From contig JAMJFZ010002307.1 in NCBI GenBank assembly GCA_026225945.1, positions 7,696,001-7,760,000 on the forward strand: a stretch of 64,000 nt of DNA, written 5' to 3'. Under the pieces are notes generated by a model, which saw only the letters and a list, made by a program, of their open reading frames with translations, did not search any database and had not been told where the DNA came from. Shown here piece after piece: positions 11,126 to 24,078 of the stretch. Position numbers and translations under genes: made by a program. The stretch comes from Cricetomys ansorgei. Lineage: Eukaryota; Chordata; Mammalia; Rodentia; Nesomyidae. Each line of letters opens with the position of its first letter. Within the stretch, counting starts at the first letter, position 1.

Positions 11126-13649
11126 CTGGACATAATGAAATACATATATAATCTGGAACAGAGGATGAATTCCACCCATAGTGTATAAGGTCATGTAGTC
11201 ATCCCTAAATCAATTAAGATACTCAGTGGCAGTCATTGCTTTTCCTGTCTATACTCACACATGCAGGAGAATGCCCTATTCACTAGTCTTTTGAAATGGG
11301 CTAAGTCCCATTCCTGTGGCAACCCTTAGCTATCACACACAGGTTATGAGAGACCTAAGATATTTTCTGAAAGAATCTGAACATCTTTGCTTTTTCTTTA
11401 TTATTATCTCATGAAGATCTGACCATTTATATGATTAAAAATGGGATCCAATATTTTCAAAATGTTTTTGGCCAGATATTTATGAAAAATGAAAAACAGG
11501 CATCAAAACTGTTTTATGATGAATAAACAAACATAACTTAATATGGGTAAATCTTAGTAGACTGTGAAGCTCTTGAAGCCTATAGTAAGATTTAACATTC
11601 CTTAGGCCGCTAAAAATACCAGGATTTGAATTGAATTTGTGAAAGTACTTAGCATCTGATAATTTATCCCCTGAAACAATTTTATTCTCAAACGAGCTCT
11701 TTGTTTTACCATCATCTTCCAGCATCCAAAGATTATATTCATTTATCTCAAAGTTTCTACTTAGGCACTAGACTGCTTTAAAATGCTTCTACTTGTAGAT
11801 TTGACATGACTAGATACAGCAAGACTTGGGTAAGAATACTTAGTTTTAAAGAGACAAACTTCCAAAAAATATTAACAGCATCATTTAAAACTTGAAGAAA
11901 TACCTTACGGCATTTAAAAACAAAGCAATGACTAATAAATGAAGAAAACACCGAACTCCTTTCACAGAGAAGTAACCTAATGTTTTACAGTCAACCAGGT
12001 AAGGGGCTGAAGATTGGCTCCCTGTGGCATGGAAATTAGAAAACTTTTTTTTTAAATGTAAAGTCTGGATTTTTAAGGATATTAGATTACTGAAGGGTGA
12101 AATGAACACTATGCAGCTATAGTCAAGAAAAAAAAAAGGCATCACCCAGTGTCCCTCAACTGTCTCTGAGAGCAATTTGGAGTGGGAGGCTAAACAGCTA
12201 TGCATTTCTTTCAAATTTACACTGGGTTTCAACTGTGACTCGGATTTCACTTTTAAGCTTAATTCACTTGAAATAAATATTTATGATCATCAAATCTTCT
12301 TCTAGTCTTATTTTTTTCCCTATAAAGACCCTAACCATGAGATGTGGTGAGAACCCCAGTCCAGACACACCTAAGGAAGTATGATGGAGAGAAGGGTGCA
12401 ATTAAAATGCAGAGCTACAAGGTCAGCTCATTTCAGCTTGTTAAGACTTTAGATTTCCATAACTGAATTCCGCGGACTCTAATTTATTGTTCTCAATTAC
12501 TAAACCATTTGTCTAAAGCCTGTCAACATCAAGGTGAGTTTGAGGACAGTCTAAATTCTTAGAGGGAACAGTGATAAACGCTGATGCCATAGGCATGGCT
12601 TCTTGAGTCAGAGTCTAGTCACTCATGCTTTCTTGTCTGCCTGCTTCATCTTTTTGATATGGATGACAGCAAACAAAAGTAGAAAAGTAACACCACAACA
12701 GAACGTAACTCTGGTGGATATTATATACTTCTTACTGTGCATTCATTTGCATACACCAGGTGTCAAGTTTCATGAGCATGAGCTTTTACATCTGTTTTGT
12801 TCATGTATATATCCCCAGTGCTTTCAGGACTGTGGTGACTCTCTCTACCTGTGTGCTGCTGGAACACTAAGCTTAACTTGTTATCTTTCTGCTTAGATAT
12901 GTCTACTGCCAGACTTCCCAATTGACTCCTTGCACAGTCATAAAGCCTCTAAATCCTGAGGGTGAGATTTTGATCTTTTTTGCTCTCTTTTCCTATTTCC
13001 CATTCTTTCTTCCCTGCAGGCCAAGCCCAAGCATCAATTCACTTTGGAAGCTGCTTATGACCATGCTGGCTTTCTACACAACTAATCTCCATATCCCTTA
13101 TCAAATGCCATATGACGTACTAGGATGAGGGCTGACTCCTCCATTTATGAATCCCTCTAGATCAAGCAGAGTGTGAGAAAAGTTGCTGGGTTTTCAGTAG
13201 TCTCTTCTCTTTACATGAATTAGCCTTCAAGTTGCCTGGCTTTTCTATCCTAAGAGTTCTAGTATCGATACTTGATATTAATTTCTCCTGCAACTCTGTG
13301 GTCTAGGCTGTCATCATTTGTGCTGAAACTTATACTTTTCATGGTGACATCTTACAACATTTTAAAATTTTTATAATTTTTTTTATAAGACATTAAATGA
13401 TTTTCTACTTCTAATATATCTCTCTTATGCCCATTTTCTAAATAGATATAGTAAAGGCTAAACTGTTCAGTTTTTTGTTTTGTTTTTTTGTCTCACCACA
13501 AATTGAGTGAGTCCATGTGTCTCATAGATATGCCAATTCATTTTCTCTTTTGAGGACACTGTAGTATCTGCTTGTAACATTCTGCTTTCTTTTCTAAAAG
13601 TCCTGGTTCTTCTTTGTATCGTAGGTTCAGATGATGGTCCCAGTATGCA

Positions 13650-13960
13650 CACCGAAGCTGGGCACAGGACACACATCTATAACCCTAGCAGGTCTGGGGT
13701 GGTTGATGGTGGACAGAAAGAGTGCTGGAGCTCATTAGTCAGCCAGCCTAGCTGTAATGGTGGGCTCCAGGTTCAGTGAGAGAGTGAGAGACTCTATTCC
13801 AGTAGTAAAGCAGAAAGGCAGACAGAGAAAAGGGGAGGGAGAAAGAGAGAAACAGAGGCAAACAGAGACACATAGAGAGAGAGAGAGATTTATTGATTGA
13901 GGAAGACACCTGACATTGACCTCTAGCCTCCACACAATTATGCATAGGTTATTGAACCTG
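13650..13960 (+). mobile_element. B4/RSINE1 SINE with internal GA expansion
   Basis: GAAGCTGGGCACAGG, ATAACCCTAGCA, AGCCAGCCTAGCTGTAATGG and CTCCAGGTTCAGTGAGAGA are B4-type. A purine-rich GA stretch (about 13795-13890) separates this from the 3' end, TGACATTGACCTCTAGCCTCC. Confidence 0.65.
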
Positions 13961-14639
13961 AACATACATGTTGCATACATACACATTTATAAATGTGCAT
14001 TGAACCTTTTTGGATGTGACTATCCTTAGTAATAATTACTTTTCAAAAAATTTAAAAATTAAAAAAAATGTGACCCCACTCCTTAACAAGGCACAGAATC
14101 AAATGAGGCCAATGGTTACTGCATCTTCTCTTATTCTTAGGATTTAGTACCATGCTCTCTGTGTTGTAGATGACTAATCAACACACATTGATGAAGGAAA
14201 CGGTGCTGGAAATCACACTAGAGAGACAGATCATTTCTTTCTGTGCACCTTAAATTGGATGCAACAGGTTTAATTCTACAAAAACCACCTACATAAATTT
14301 CAGACTTTTTTCTTGTCTCTCAGTCAAAAGAGTAAGAAAAAAATAAATCTAAAGGAAATGGAAAAGGACTGTTTTCCAAGGACTTCAGGCAGAAGAAAAC
14401 ACAAATCTAGGAAACATGTTTTGTATTTTGATGCAGAGGGATGTCTCATTTATTTATTGCCTTTGCTTGATGTTCAGAGAGAAATTGGAACAAACCACAT
14501 AATATCTTGGGATGTGACATTCAAACACATCTAAACATCACTTGTGTTTGACTATTTTAGGATGAGCTGGCCACTTGAGGAGAGGCTTGTGGTGTTGCTG
14601 GTGTTTCGGGGACAAGAGCTCTTTCATACAGTGCTGGCA

Positions 14640-14900
14640 GTATAGGACATGTGTTGAAATGAAGCTTTTAAGCCATGCTTATTTTTGACATAGCAATTTA
14701 ACCTTTGGGAATCTATCCCAAGGATATAATAGGAGATGTATATAAAGGCATGTAAACATGCATGTAAAACATTGGAAATATATATAAGTCTAAAAATAAG
14801 TAGGTTAAATACATTATGATCATCTGATAGATTATATACAGCTGCCAAGAATAGCAATGGGGTATTTAATGATACAAAAGTACTATATAGTAGTATAATA
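14640..14900 (+). mobile_element. Ancient L1 (L1M-type) 3' ORF2 fragment
   Basis: The order TAGCAATTTAACC, GGGAATCTATCCCAAGGATAT, a degraded equivalent of the AATGTCCATC segment and GCCAAGAATAGCAATGGGG follows the end of ORF2 in old mammalian L1, heavily diverged. Confidence 0.5.
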
Positions 14901-15955
14901 CTCTTTTAGTATTCAGACTAATAGGTTTCATTATGATGTTCCCATACATACATAGAATGTATTTGCATTTTATATTTTTTCTCTATTATCACTTTTAATC
15001 TGTATCCTCTTTAAAAAATGTACTATATATTGCTCCATTAACCTTAATAAGAGGATAGATGATATCAAAATTATTAATATCAAATATTTTAAGGGAAGTT
15101 TTACAGTTGAATATAATTTTCTAATCTATTTATAGCTCTTTAAGCCTACTTTTAAAAATAATACATTTTAAATGAATATTCATCCAGGTTATTAATGAAA
15201 ATATGTGAATGGCTATGAATTCATAACCAGAACTAGAAATATCGAATATTATACTTTTTTAAGAAGAAATGCCATTTTTGGGGGGAAAATTAGCATCCTC
15301 TTTTTTGGCTGATTTAGAATATCCTTCTGACACAATAGGTCTCTGGAGAACATATGCTTGTTTTCTCATGGCCTCTGAAGTCAGGTGTAGATCAATGAAC
15401 AAACATGCTCTGCAAATCCCGGTATTTCTTCCTCTTGATGTCTGAAATTATTTAAGCATTCTATAGAGATTTAGCTGCTGGCATTTCCCACTCAGAAGCT
15501 TGTTCCTCAATGAGGAGAGGGTTACCCTTGTGGGGACTGACTTTGACTTGATATTTACAAACCAAAATGTCATATGTAACAGAAGACTTGCAATCCACTT
15601 GAAAATTTCCTTGAGACAGGTTATATTGATTTCCAAATGATTTGATTTCTTGACACAGATACATAAGCTAGGAGGCACTCTTAGGTGATCATGAAATCCC
15701 CAAGGTTGCTAAGTATTGCAGGAATGTACATTTATGCGTATGGTTTGAGTTTGGTTCTTCACAAAAGCACTACTGGGAGACCAAGCATGCTAACACATCT
15801 CACTTATTTATAAATAGCATCTTTATAATTAATCAGAAAATAGATCCTCAGAGTCTCATAAGTGGAAATCTGGCTTGAAATATAAAGATTTAGATCTATG
15901 GGAGGAGATCATAAGAGATGAAGGAATTTTTCATCTATGAAAAGAACTGATTTTG

Positions 15956-16290
15956 TAGTTGTGATAAAGCACTGTGAACAAGAGAGCCTCATATAAGGAA
16001 GGGTTTATTTCAGTTTACACAGAGAGATCCACAATGGTGGGGAGGCACGGTAACAGGTGGATGACACAGGAAACTCAGAGATCACATCTAAACCTCATAG
16101 GAGGTTGGGGGACAAGGGGAGAACATGAAGTAGGGTGAGTGAGGCTATAAACTGTCAAAGCCTATCCACAGTGGCAGACTTTCTCTGGCTAGGCCATACT
16201 TCCTAAAGGTTCCATACCTTTTCAAAATAGAACTCACAAGGTCAAACACTGTGACCATTGATGACACTGTTCACTCAAAGCACCACAGTA
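15956..16290 (+). mobile_element. Old rodent interspersed repeat, family not determined
   Basis: GTGATAAAGCACTGTGAACAA, AGGGTTTATTTCAG and later CATACTTCCTAAAGGTTCC and ACTCAAAGCACCACAG resemble a repeat common in rodent genomes. I cannot name the family safely. Confidence 0.45.
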
Positions 16291-17719
16291 CATATTGTCT
16301 GAAATGGGGGTTAAAACCAAGATACCGCTCTAGCTATGATTCAGTATTTAATTGATCTCTGAACTAAGCTAAAGAAGTTTTTCTGGTATTTGCTGAGAGT
16401 TTAGAACTCTCAGCCAACATCAGTACAACTCTGTATGGTGATTGCTAAGAAATTGCCTAACAATCAAATAAGGTCCATTGCCCACTGAGAACACTGAGGA
16501 GAAAGGAGAAAGCCTCCTGTAGGACTAAGGTCATCAAGGAAATGGAAAGATTGTAAGCCATGTGATAAACTGGAAAAGGGAAGAATTCAATACAATTGAG
16601 TAATTTCAGGATGAACACTTTTCGAAGGAATTCTAATGAAATATTCATATATTATTGTGCTAACAATGTAGAATAAATCCAACAGGCTTAGAGTTAACCA
16701 GAGGTTTCAGTTGAAGAGGCAATACCCGTATAAAAGAATGGAACAGGACCACATGCTTGGGTAACGTTGGCTCTGGGTCAAGGCAAGAGCTGACCAGTGG
16801 TCCAGACATGTTCATAACTGAATTTCTCCAATTTGGAGTCTCAAGATATTTTACATTCTTAAAAATTATTGAAGACTTTAAGAAGTGTTTTTAATACACA
16901 AATTACATTTATCAATAGCTATTGTAGAAGTAAAATTAGGGCATTTAAATTGATTTAATTGATTTAAATTATATTAATATTCTCATTTTCTGTTAAGGTA
17001 TAACTGTAGTTCAACCAAATATAGCCATGTTAAAAACTGTAAAATATTTAGTCAGGAAAGTAATAATTGTTTCACTCTTTTTTGCATGATATTCAATGTC
17101 TGGCTTAAAGAAGGTAGCTGGGTCCCCTATTCTTTGTTTACACAAACTATTGAGAGTTTTATAACCTGGGGAAAATTCATCTCTCTCTTCTTGAGTGTGA
17201 TAAAAAATATTTTCAAATTATTATGCCAACAGCTTTGGCCTGGTGGCAGGTCTGCTGACATTCTGCAGATTTCAGTCTTCACTTGGACAACCTCTGACAT
17301 GCAGGATAACTTTGCCTGTGTCCCATAAAGAAAAGAATCAGCACCTCTGATCTGTTTCTGAGACAGCAGTACACGGACTCACGTGTTTCCTAGGTGGATT
17401 TGAGCAATCCAGCCAACATTCAGATATTATTCTTTCTCTCTGTTCCCAAACCTTTCAATCTCTGTGTTTCTCAGTGGCCTGTGAAAATATTATGGAGAAC
17501 TCAGGCCACCTTCAATAGAGCTGATGAACTCATGAAATGATTCTTTGATGGAATACATGTCTTTTAACTTTCTCCACTTGACTTATTTTTTGTTATTTCT
17601 ACTTTTTATTATTTTATCTCCATCTTTGTCTTTATCTCACCCCTCCTTTAATTCATGATATGACACAGAGAAAATATTTTGCTGAAACTTTTAAAGCAGT
17701 GTTAGAAAAGTAAACATAA

Positions 17720-18028
17720 CACAACAAATATCAACCCTTAAAAGAAAAAGCAACTTTGAGTAAACCAAGAGCAAAGAAATCTGGGATTAAATTTAAGTGT
17801 AAAAGAAATGTCAAGCCTTCAGAAGACACAGCAAGAATTCATGAAAATGCCACAAGGCTATTCACAGCTCAAAGCCCCGGTGTCAGGCTAGAATTAGAAT
17901 CGTCAGAAGGAAAGAGTGTTTCTCCAATAGATTTTGAGTCTGATGACACACTCAGCATCAACGCAGAAGAAAAATGCCAATATGAATATCTGTACTGTGT
18001 TTCTAATATGAAAAGTAATGAGATCTGA
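17720..18028 (+). other. Unexplained 309-nt open stretch with protein-like composition
   Basis: From the codon after a stop at 17717-17719 to the stop at 18026-18028, 102 codons are open on the plus strand, antisense to Pik3c2g. There is no ATG near the start. The translation is hydrophilic: a basic first half (SKPRAKKSGIKFKCKRN) and a more acidic, Ser-rich second half (PIDFESDDTLSINAEE). I do not recognise it. It has no good splice acceptor upstream; GTAATG near 18014 is a mediocre donor. It could be a decayed retrocopy, an unknown exon, or chance. Confidence 0.25.
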
Positions 18029-18435
18029 CAGGTTGTTTTTTTTTTTTTACTTCAGGAAAAATGATGGATGAGAATTCTTTAAGGTGGTTGAGATCCTCTA
18101 CATACTGAATAATGCATGTTCCTTCAAAGTGTTTTGTGTGGTTACAGAATATCAGATCCCAGGGAGACTTGGAAAGCAAGTACAATCTCCTCATGATATA
18201 CTAGAAGACTCTGTGTCTCAGACCTGAAGCAGTTTTCCCAAGGCCATCTGTTAACATGGAAACAAAACCCAAAACTCTGAGACCTAGAGTGGTAGGCTAC
18301 CATTCTTCCAGGAAGGCCTTTTGATATGTGGACTAGAAATTATATGTGTCCATATATAAAATCAATGGACTCCCTTGGATCTGTTATTTGTTCATTACAT
18401 TCTAAGTGGATCAATGCTGACATACAATAGATTGG

Positions 18436-18782
18436 CAGTCTGAATGAGAAATGTTCCCCATGGATGTAATCCTCAACTGGTGGCACTGTTTGGAGAGGTT
18501 ATGGAGCCTTCAGGAGGCAGAGCTTTGCTGGAGGAAGCTCATCACCAGTGGGAGACTCAGAGTTTGTAGGCTCACTCCATTTCTTGCTCTCTCTCTGGCT
18601 CCTGTGTGTGGATGAAAATGTGATCAGGCAGCTCCCTGCTCCTGTCACCATGCCAGGCTTCCCTTGCCATGATGGAATCTTTTATACTTCTAGAACCATA
18701 AGCTAAATAACCTTTTTCTTCCTTAAGTTGCTTTTGGTCATTTATTTTGCCATAGCAACAGAAAAGTGACTAATACAAATAT
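18436..18782 (+). mobile_element. Rodent LTR-like (MaLR-type) interspersed repeat, copy 2
   Basis: AACTGGTGGCACTGTTTGGA, GGAGGAAGCTCATCACC, CACCATGCCAGGCTTCC, CCATAAGCTAAATAACC and a terminal CAACAGAAAAGTGACTAATA give the most complete copy of the family in the window. Confidence 0.65.
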
Positions 18783-19659
18783 TAAACATTGTAATTTATC
18801 TAACTGGACAGGGATACTGATCCAGTCATGAACCAAAAGCAGGAATAATAAATTCCCAACCCAAGGAGATAAGGAAACCATACAGAGATAATATTTAAAG
18901 GATTGTCTGTGGGCTTACATAGAGAATATTAGGAATTACTAACTACATTGTCATCATGCAGGAGGAGTAGATTTTAAACATTCTCAGCACAAAACAATAA
19001 GTTGAATATATTCATTAGTTTAATGTATTCTTTCTATTTTATATAACCATAGCAAAAGATCACAGGGTACTTCATGAACATTCAGGGCTTTTATTGGTTA
19101 ACTAAAAAACAAAATTAAAAATACTTGAAAAGCAAGAACCTACCTTACCACACTCATTAGTGGTTCTTCTCATTCTGTTGCTCTATTTAAGCCTAATTCC
19201 ACTTAGTTTTTCTCTAAAGCATTGAGCATTTCTTTGTGTGGACGCTTCAACATTTTTCCTGAGTTCTTTCTTATTACTTGGCTACTTTCTCCTCTTTCTC
19301 CCAGGGTCTTTCGTGCTTTGTGCTGCTCTTACAAAGCTGCTCTGTCCCCTATTTTCTAAAAACCTGTGCAGCTGCATACTGGGCACTGGAATCCCATGTT
19401 AAGGTTTTATGTAGTAAACAAAACCCTTCAACTTATACTGCTCCAATCTGCTCTCCCTTCTATGGCCCATGTCTTATGTTTATGATGTGATTCTTGAACA
19501 CTTAGTGTAAGCTTGAATTCTTTATTATCTCTTCTCTTGTCATGGATTTCTTCTGAAATATCTCTACAGCCTGTTCTGTGGGTCTTTTCTGCTACCAAGA
19601 CCAAGCCAAGAATAATTTTGCAAGTGAACTATTCCTAAACCTGGCCTCCAGCTAATATC

Positions 19660-20170
19660 CTTCCTGTTTTCTCCTTTCTTAAATGGATTCTTCAGATTGT
19701 TGCTAGAATTATTCTCTTTAATACAAGTCTGTCAACAAAATTCTGGTGACTGTGGTAATCAGACCATATTTCCTACCTGGATCACAAGGCCCCACATAAT
19801 CTTTCTTAGGCCAGTGTTTTCAATTTGGTAACCCTGTATTTCTATTATGTTGAATTATTCACTGTACTTTGAACCTTCATAGCCATACACATGCTACCAT
19901 TCTTGAATAAATCTTTGCGAAAGTTGTAATCAGGATTCAATTTCACCGTGAACATTTCCTTACTTTCTGTGGAATAATTTGCTTCTCTCTCCTTTGGGCT
20001 CATCTACCACTTACTTTATTTATAGTATCTCAGAACACACTGTGTAGTGGCCTCTAATGTTAACCTCTCCTTACAAACTATGTATTTTTCTTAGCAACAG
20101 TCACTATGACTTGTTTCTACATCTTTGACTAACTGCATAGCACATAGTTTTGCTCAGTAAATGAAAAAGC
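19660..20170 (+). mobile_element. L2 LINE, 3' part
   Basis: ATCAGACCATATTTCC, ATCACAAGGCCCCACATAATC and the end GCATAGCACATAGTTTTGCTCAGTAAATGA follow the L2 3' consensus in order with strong divergence. Confidence 0.55.
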
Positions 20171-21509
20171 AACATTACAATCCATCACTTAATTAGGCAT
20201 CTAAATAATAGGAATTTTAGTTGTTCCACTATTGTGAATTCCATTCTTCCTACTTACGATCCTAGTAGAGACAGACTTTAGTATAAATTAATCTGTACAA
20301 TAAACAAGAGTGGCTTGGTGCAAGTATTTTAGTGAAATACTCCCTTCCCTCACCCTGCCCCCATAAAGGGAATTGATTTTGGAAGCTAAGGCATAGTTTA
20401 TTTAATGTTTCGCTTTATCCTGAAAAGAAATTTTACATCACGTGATGGGGAGCAAGACCTGGTGCCTTGTCAGACTTTTATTTAAGCTCCTTACATAATT
20501 CTCTGAGTTGCTTTTTAAAAATAAATCTTTTCTTTAAAATGACTTTTAATTGTTCTGGTTACTTATTTGCTAGTAGCCACTGGATTCTTGTGTTTCTGCA
20601 TCAGGGTTCAGGAAAACAGCAGCCATTTGCATAGAACCATTGACCTTAGCCCAGGTCTTTGCTGTTATGCCTTCTCTAACGGAAGTACAAGGACCCAGTG
20701 GAGACTCTGTTGGCACCCAGTGGTGGTAATGGGAACACTCAGTGGCCCATTCTAGGTAGATGAAGTGTCTGCATGTCTCTTGCTGAGAACAAACACAAAT
20801 AAAGTGGAGAGTCCTCAGGCAGGATGAAGTAAACAGCAGTATTAAAAACCTTCCAAACTCAAAGTAGAGCAAACCAGTTCTCAAGAGGTTAAACTAAAAC
20901 AGCAACAGACTCTTCAAAGAAGAGTTAAAAAAGAAATAGGATCCTGAAGAGCTCTTTCTTTGATAACTCACTTAATAAGCACACACTGTTCACAGAAAAG
21001 TCAGCTTTTGAAATTAGTGTTGTGGAAAGGCTCATTTCTGGAAACAGCTTGTCCTCAAGTTTTTTTAACAGTTCAGTTAAACTGAGAGTGGGAGTCACAG
21101 GATGCTCACAATGGAAACACACCAACCTTGTCAGTGACCTTATTTGGTGCATGATAAGGATCTGGAAAGCCTGCAATCAAAGCAAGATTTGCCCAGGCTC
21201 CCAGGACGAAGCTTATTAAACAGGTCTCTGCTTTGACAGTAGTCCTGCTCTTTTCTGACTATTAAAAGTCTGATAATACCAGAGAACACCGCTGAGTGGA
21301 GGAAAATCATCGGAGTGTGATAATAATATAGCCATTGTTGTTCAAAACTAGAAAAAAAAACCAAGCCCATAGTGTTGAAGAAGATTGGAATATGAATATG
21401 AGATGATCCCCAATACGGACTCAGAGCCAATGGAACTAGAGTAACAGGTGGTAGTGGATGTGTTGGGAACCAAAGCTGGTCCTCTGAAAGAGCAGTACAG
21501 GCTTTTGAC

Positions 21510-21795
21510 ACTGAGGATCATGTGCTTGAACTCTTCCTTATCAGCTGGTGGGGCTGTTTGGGAGGCTGCAGAGCCTCTCAGGGGAAGGGCATCACTGTGG
21601 GCAGACTCTGAGGCTTTGCATTCATTCGCACTCTCTGTTCTCTGCTTTTTAATGCCAGGCAGCCTAGAGCTCCTTCAGGCCATGCCTTCCTACCACAATG
21701 TATTCTACCACCTTGGAACTGTAAGCCCAAATAATCTCTTTTTGCTGGGGGTATCCTGTTACAGCCATGGAACAGGCACTGACAAATACATACAG
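21510..21795 (+). mobile_element. Rodent LTR-like (MaLR-type) interspersed repeat, copy 3
   Basis: GCTGGTGGGGCTGTTTGGGA, GCATCACTGTGGGCAGACTC, GGAACTGTAAGCCCAAATAA and TGTTACAGCCATGGAACAGG match copy 2 in order. On its left, about 40 bases (21470-21508) look like the head of an inverted B2. Confidence 0.6.
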
Positions 21796-21894
21796 GAAGC
21801 TGTACAACTGTGGTCCAGATGGCAAGCTCTGTCTAAACCAATACCTACACTTGATCCTTAGCCCCTCAACGTGCAGGCCCTAGGATGAAAATCT

Positions 21895-21990
21895 CTATGA
21901 ACCTTAGTATTCTTGCATGTAAAATTAGAAAAATAATAATGTTTACTTATTAGAGTTATTATGGGCTTTAAAAGAAGACAATACTAAAGG
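21895..21990 (+). mobile_element. MIR SINE fragment
   Basis: GAACCTTAGTATTCTTGCATGTAAAATTAG, then AATAATAATG and TTAGAGTTATTATGGG, follow the 3' half of MIR (the CTCAGTTTCCTCATCTGTAAAA region onward). Confidence 0.5.
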
Positions 21991-22361
21991 TCACTGATTC
22001 AAAACTTTGGTTTGCACGCTGGAAATTTGAATCAAACAGATTTTTAAGATCTGTTTAGGTAGAGAAGACATAGGCTTAATTTTTAGGGATCAGAGAATAA
22101 AGAAAGTAACCCAGTAAATGCTTTCATTTTTAAGCCAGTAAATAAAGAATTACTATGCATTTATTTTCTAAAGAGATCTCTAGATTAAATCCCAAGCACA
22201 ATTTTTTTTTAAAAGCACTGGCATCTAAAGTCATTAGATAATGCATGAATGAAGGTGACTTATTGAAGCTAGCCTGTTTGGAAAATATAGAAAGTTCTCC
22301 TAAAACCAAACTTTAAAATCTTGCATAGTCTTTCCCTTCATGGATTTTTTTTGGTTAAATT

Positions 22362-22480
22362 AATTTTTTGACATAGTCTTTCTATGTACTTCAGGCTGGC
22401 ATGGTACTCTTTAGGCTAGACTTTAACATATGGCAGTCCTTCCATGTGCAAAAATTAAGAGCATGTTGCACTACATCCAT
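22362..22480 (-). mobile_element. Diverged B1 SINE
   Basis: GACATAGTCTTTCTATGTAC and CAGGCTGGCATGGTACTC, then a degraded TTAAGAGCATG segment, follow reverse-complement B1 with heavy divergence. Confidence 0.5.
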
Positions 22481-22524
22481 TTTATTCTGTTAAAAACTTA
22501 AAGCAGTGTTTTTTTATTTTAAAA

Positions 22525-22525
<1 letters not shown>

Positions 22526-22596
<71 letters not shown>

Positions 22597-22602
22597 GAGA
22601 GA
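22526..22602. repeat. (TG)n(GA)n compound microsatellite
   Basis: About 14 TG units pass directly into about 22 GA units, at the A-tail side of an inverted B3. Confidence 0.95.
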
Positions 22603-22761
22603 CACCATGTATCAAGTGCTACCTTGTGCATATGGCAGTCAGAAGACAATTTGCATCAATCAGTTCTCTTCGACTACCTTTATATGGTTCCCAGGGACCA
22701 AATTCAGGTTATCAGGCTTGGTGGCAAGCATTTTTAGACATTGAGCCATCTTGCTGGCCCC
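22603..22761 (-). mobile_element. B3 SINE
   Basis: Read on the plus strand, CAGAAGACAATTTGC, AGTTCTCTTCGACTACCTTT, CAAATTCAGGTTATCAGGCTTGG and GAGCCATCTTGCTGGCCC are reverse-complement B3 ending at its tRNA-derived head. Confidence 0.8.
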
Positions 22762-22789
22762 CTAAAAATGTGCTTTTCAAGATATAATT

Positions 22790-23590
22790 TAAGTATCATT
22801 CAATTTACTTCAATAAGTATAGCAATAACTATAAACACACACACACACACACACCTCTTTGTAGCCATTCCCTCTAACCTGAAATGATCCTATATTTTCA
22901 TTCATAGACTTACTGCCTGTATTTATTTGTCCAGCTGTATATTTTATACAAATGGGAGCACATGACATGTGGTCTGTGGTTTTTTCACTGAGTTTGCTGC
23001 TCTCAAAGTTCACCCACATTGTCACATACATCAGCATTATTTTTTCTATTATGACATTACACAGACCACCTTTCATTTAGTAATTGGTGGGCATTTGGGT
23101 TGCTTGTGAATTTTTATGTGACTATTATGTAGGGTGTTGAGTGGGCTTTTTTTTTTTTTTTTACTAATTTTGGGCATATATTAAGAGTGGAATTACTAAG
23201 ACCTATTGGAATTCAGCGTTCAACATGTGAAGAGTTGCCAGGCTGGGTTCCCCTATGCCTGCACCTGCTTGACATACCCTCTTTGACCACGAGATTCTGA
23301 TATCTCTGTATCTTCATCAATGCTTCATGATTTTAATTATTGCCAATCCTGGTGAGAGAAGAGGCAACTCATGTGCTTTTCTTGGCTTCCTTTGCATTTT
23401 CTTCTGATAGCTGATACATACCAAATTGAGTATCTTTACATGTACTTATTGAGTATTTGTATATTTTTCTTGAAAAGGTGTTTGTCAGACCTGTTACTCA
23501 TTTCAAAAATGGGTTATTATCTTTCTGTTGCTTCATGTTTAGTCTGTATATATTCTGTCTACAATTATATTACTGGATAGAAGATGCATC
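22790..23590 (-). mobile_element. Ancient L1 (L1M-type) 3' region, copy left of exon 24293-24481
   Basis: On the plus strand it reads as inverted L1: GTTCACCCACATTGTCACATAC, GGGCATTTGGGTTGC, a degraded AGTGGAATTACTAAGACC and GTATTTGTATATTTTTCTTG. It contains a (CA)n near 22836-22854 and a T17 run near 23145. The same L1 region occurs again at 25450-26680. Confidence 0.65.
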
Positions 23591-23787
23591 CATATTTTCT
23601 TCCTCTCTGTCAGTTGCTGCTGGCAGACTCTGAACCAGTTTCTCCATTGATAAGTCTATTTAGGAATGATGGGACAATAATTGTGCTGTTGTTTTAAGTC
23701 TTCAGGGTATTGCAAGGTAACAGTGCAGAGCTTTAACTTTTATTTTATATTTTAGTAAGAAATAGAGGTTAAGACAGAGGTGTAGGC

Positions 23788-23871
23788 TTTTTTTTCTTTA
23801 GATAAGATCTTATTACATATGACAGGCTGGCCTTGAATTGACAGCAATTCTCCTGCCTCAGCTTCTCCAAC
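23788..23871 (-). mobile_element. B1-like SINE fragment
   Basis: GATAAGATCTTATTACATATG, ACAGGCTGGCCTTGAATTGAC and TCCTGCCTCAGCTTCTCC are reverse-complement B1 or proto-B1. Confidence 0.6.
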
Positions 23872-23921
23872 TGTTATTTCTTTAAGAGAAACTGAACTCC
23901 TCACTTAAGAAAGTGTAACCG

Positions 23922-24078
23922 AGCCAGGTCGTGGTTATGCACACCTTTAATCCCAGCACTAGGGAGGCAGAGAGAGGGGGATCTCTGTGAGTTTGAGGTC
24001 AGCTTAGTCTACGGAGTGAGTTTCAGGACAGCCAGAATTACAACAAACTTTGCCTCAAAAACAAAACAAAACAAAAAG
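23922..24078 (+). mobile_element. B1 SINE
   Basis: GCCAGGTCGTGG, CACCTTTAATCCCAGCACTA, GGAGGCAGAG, GTGAGTTTGAGGTCAGC and a CAAAACAAAAC tail. It ends about 215 bases from the 3' end of exon 24293-24481, in the intron downstream of that exon, antisense to the gene. Confidence 0.92.

Noticed and set aside
21448..21861. 137-codon plus-strand open frame
   Set aside because: Lies within the LTR-like repeat 21510-21795 and shows no protein similarity.
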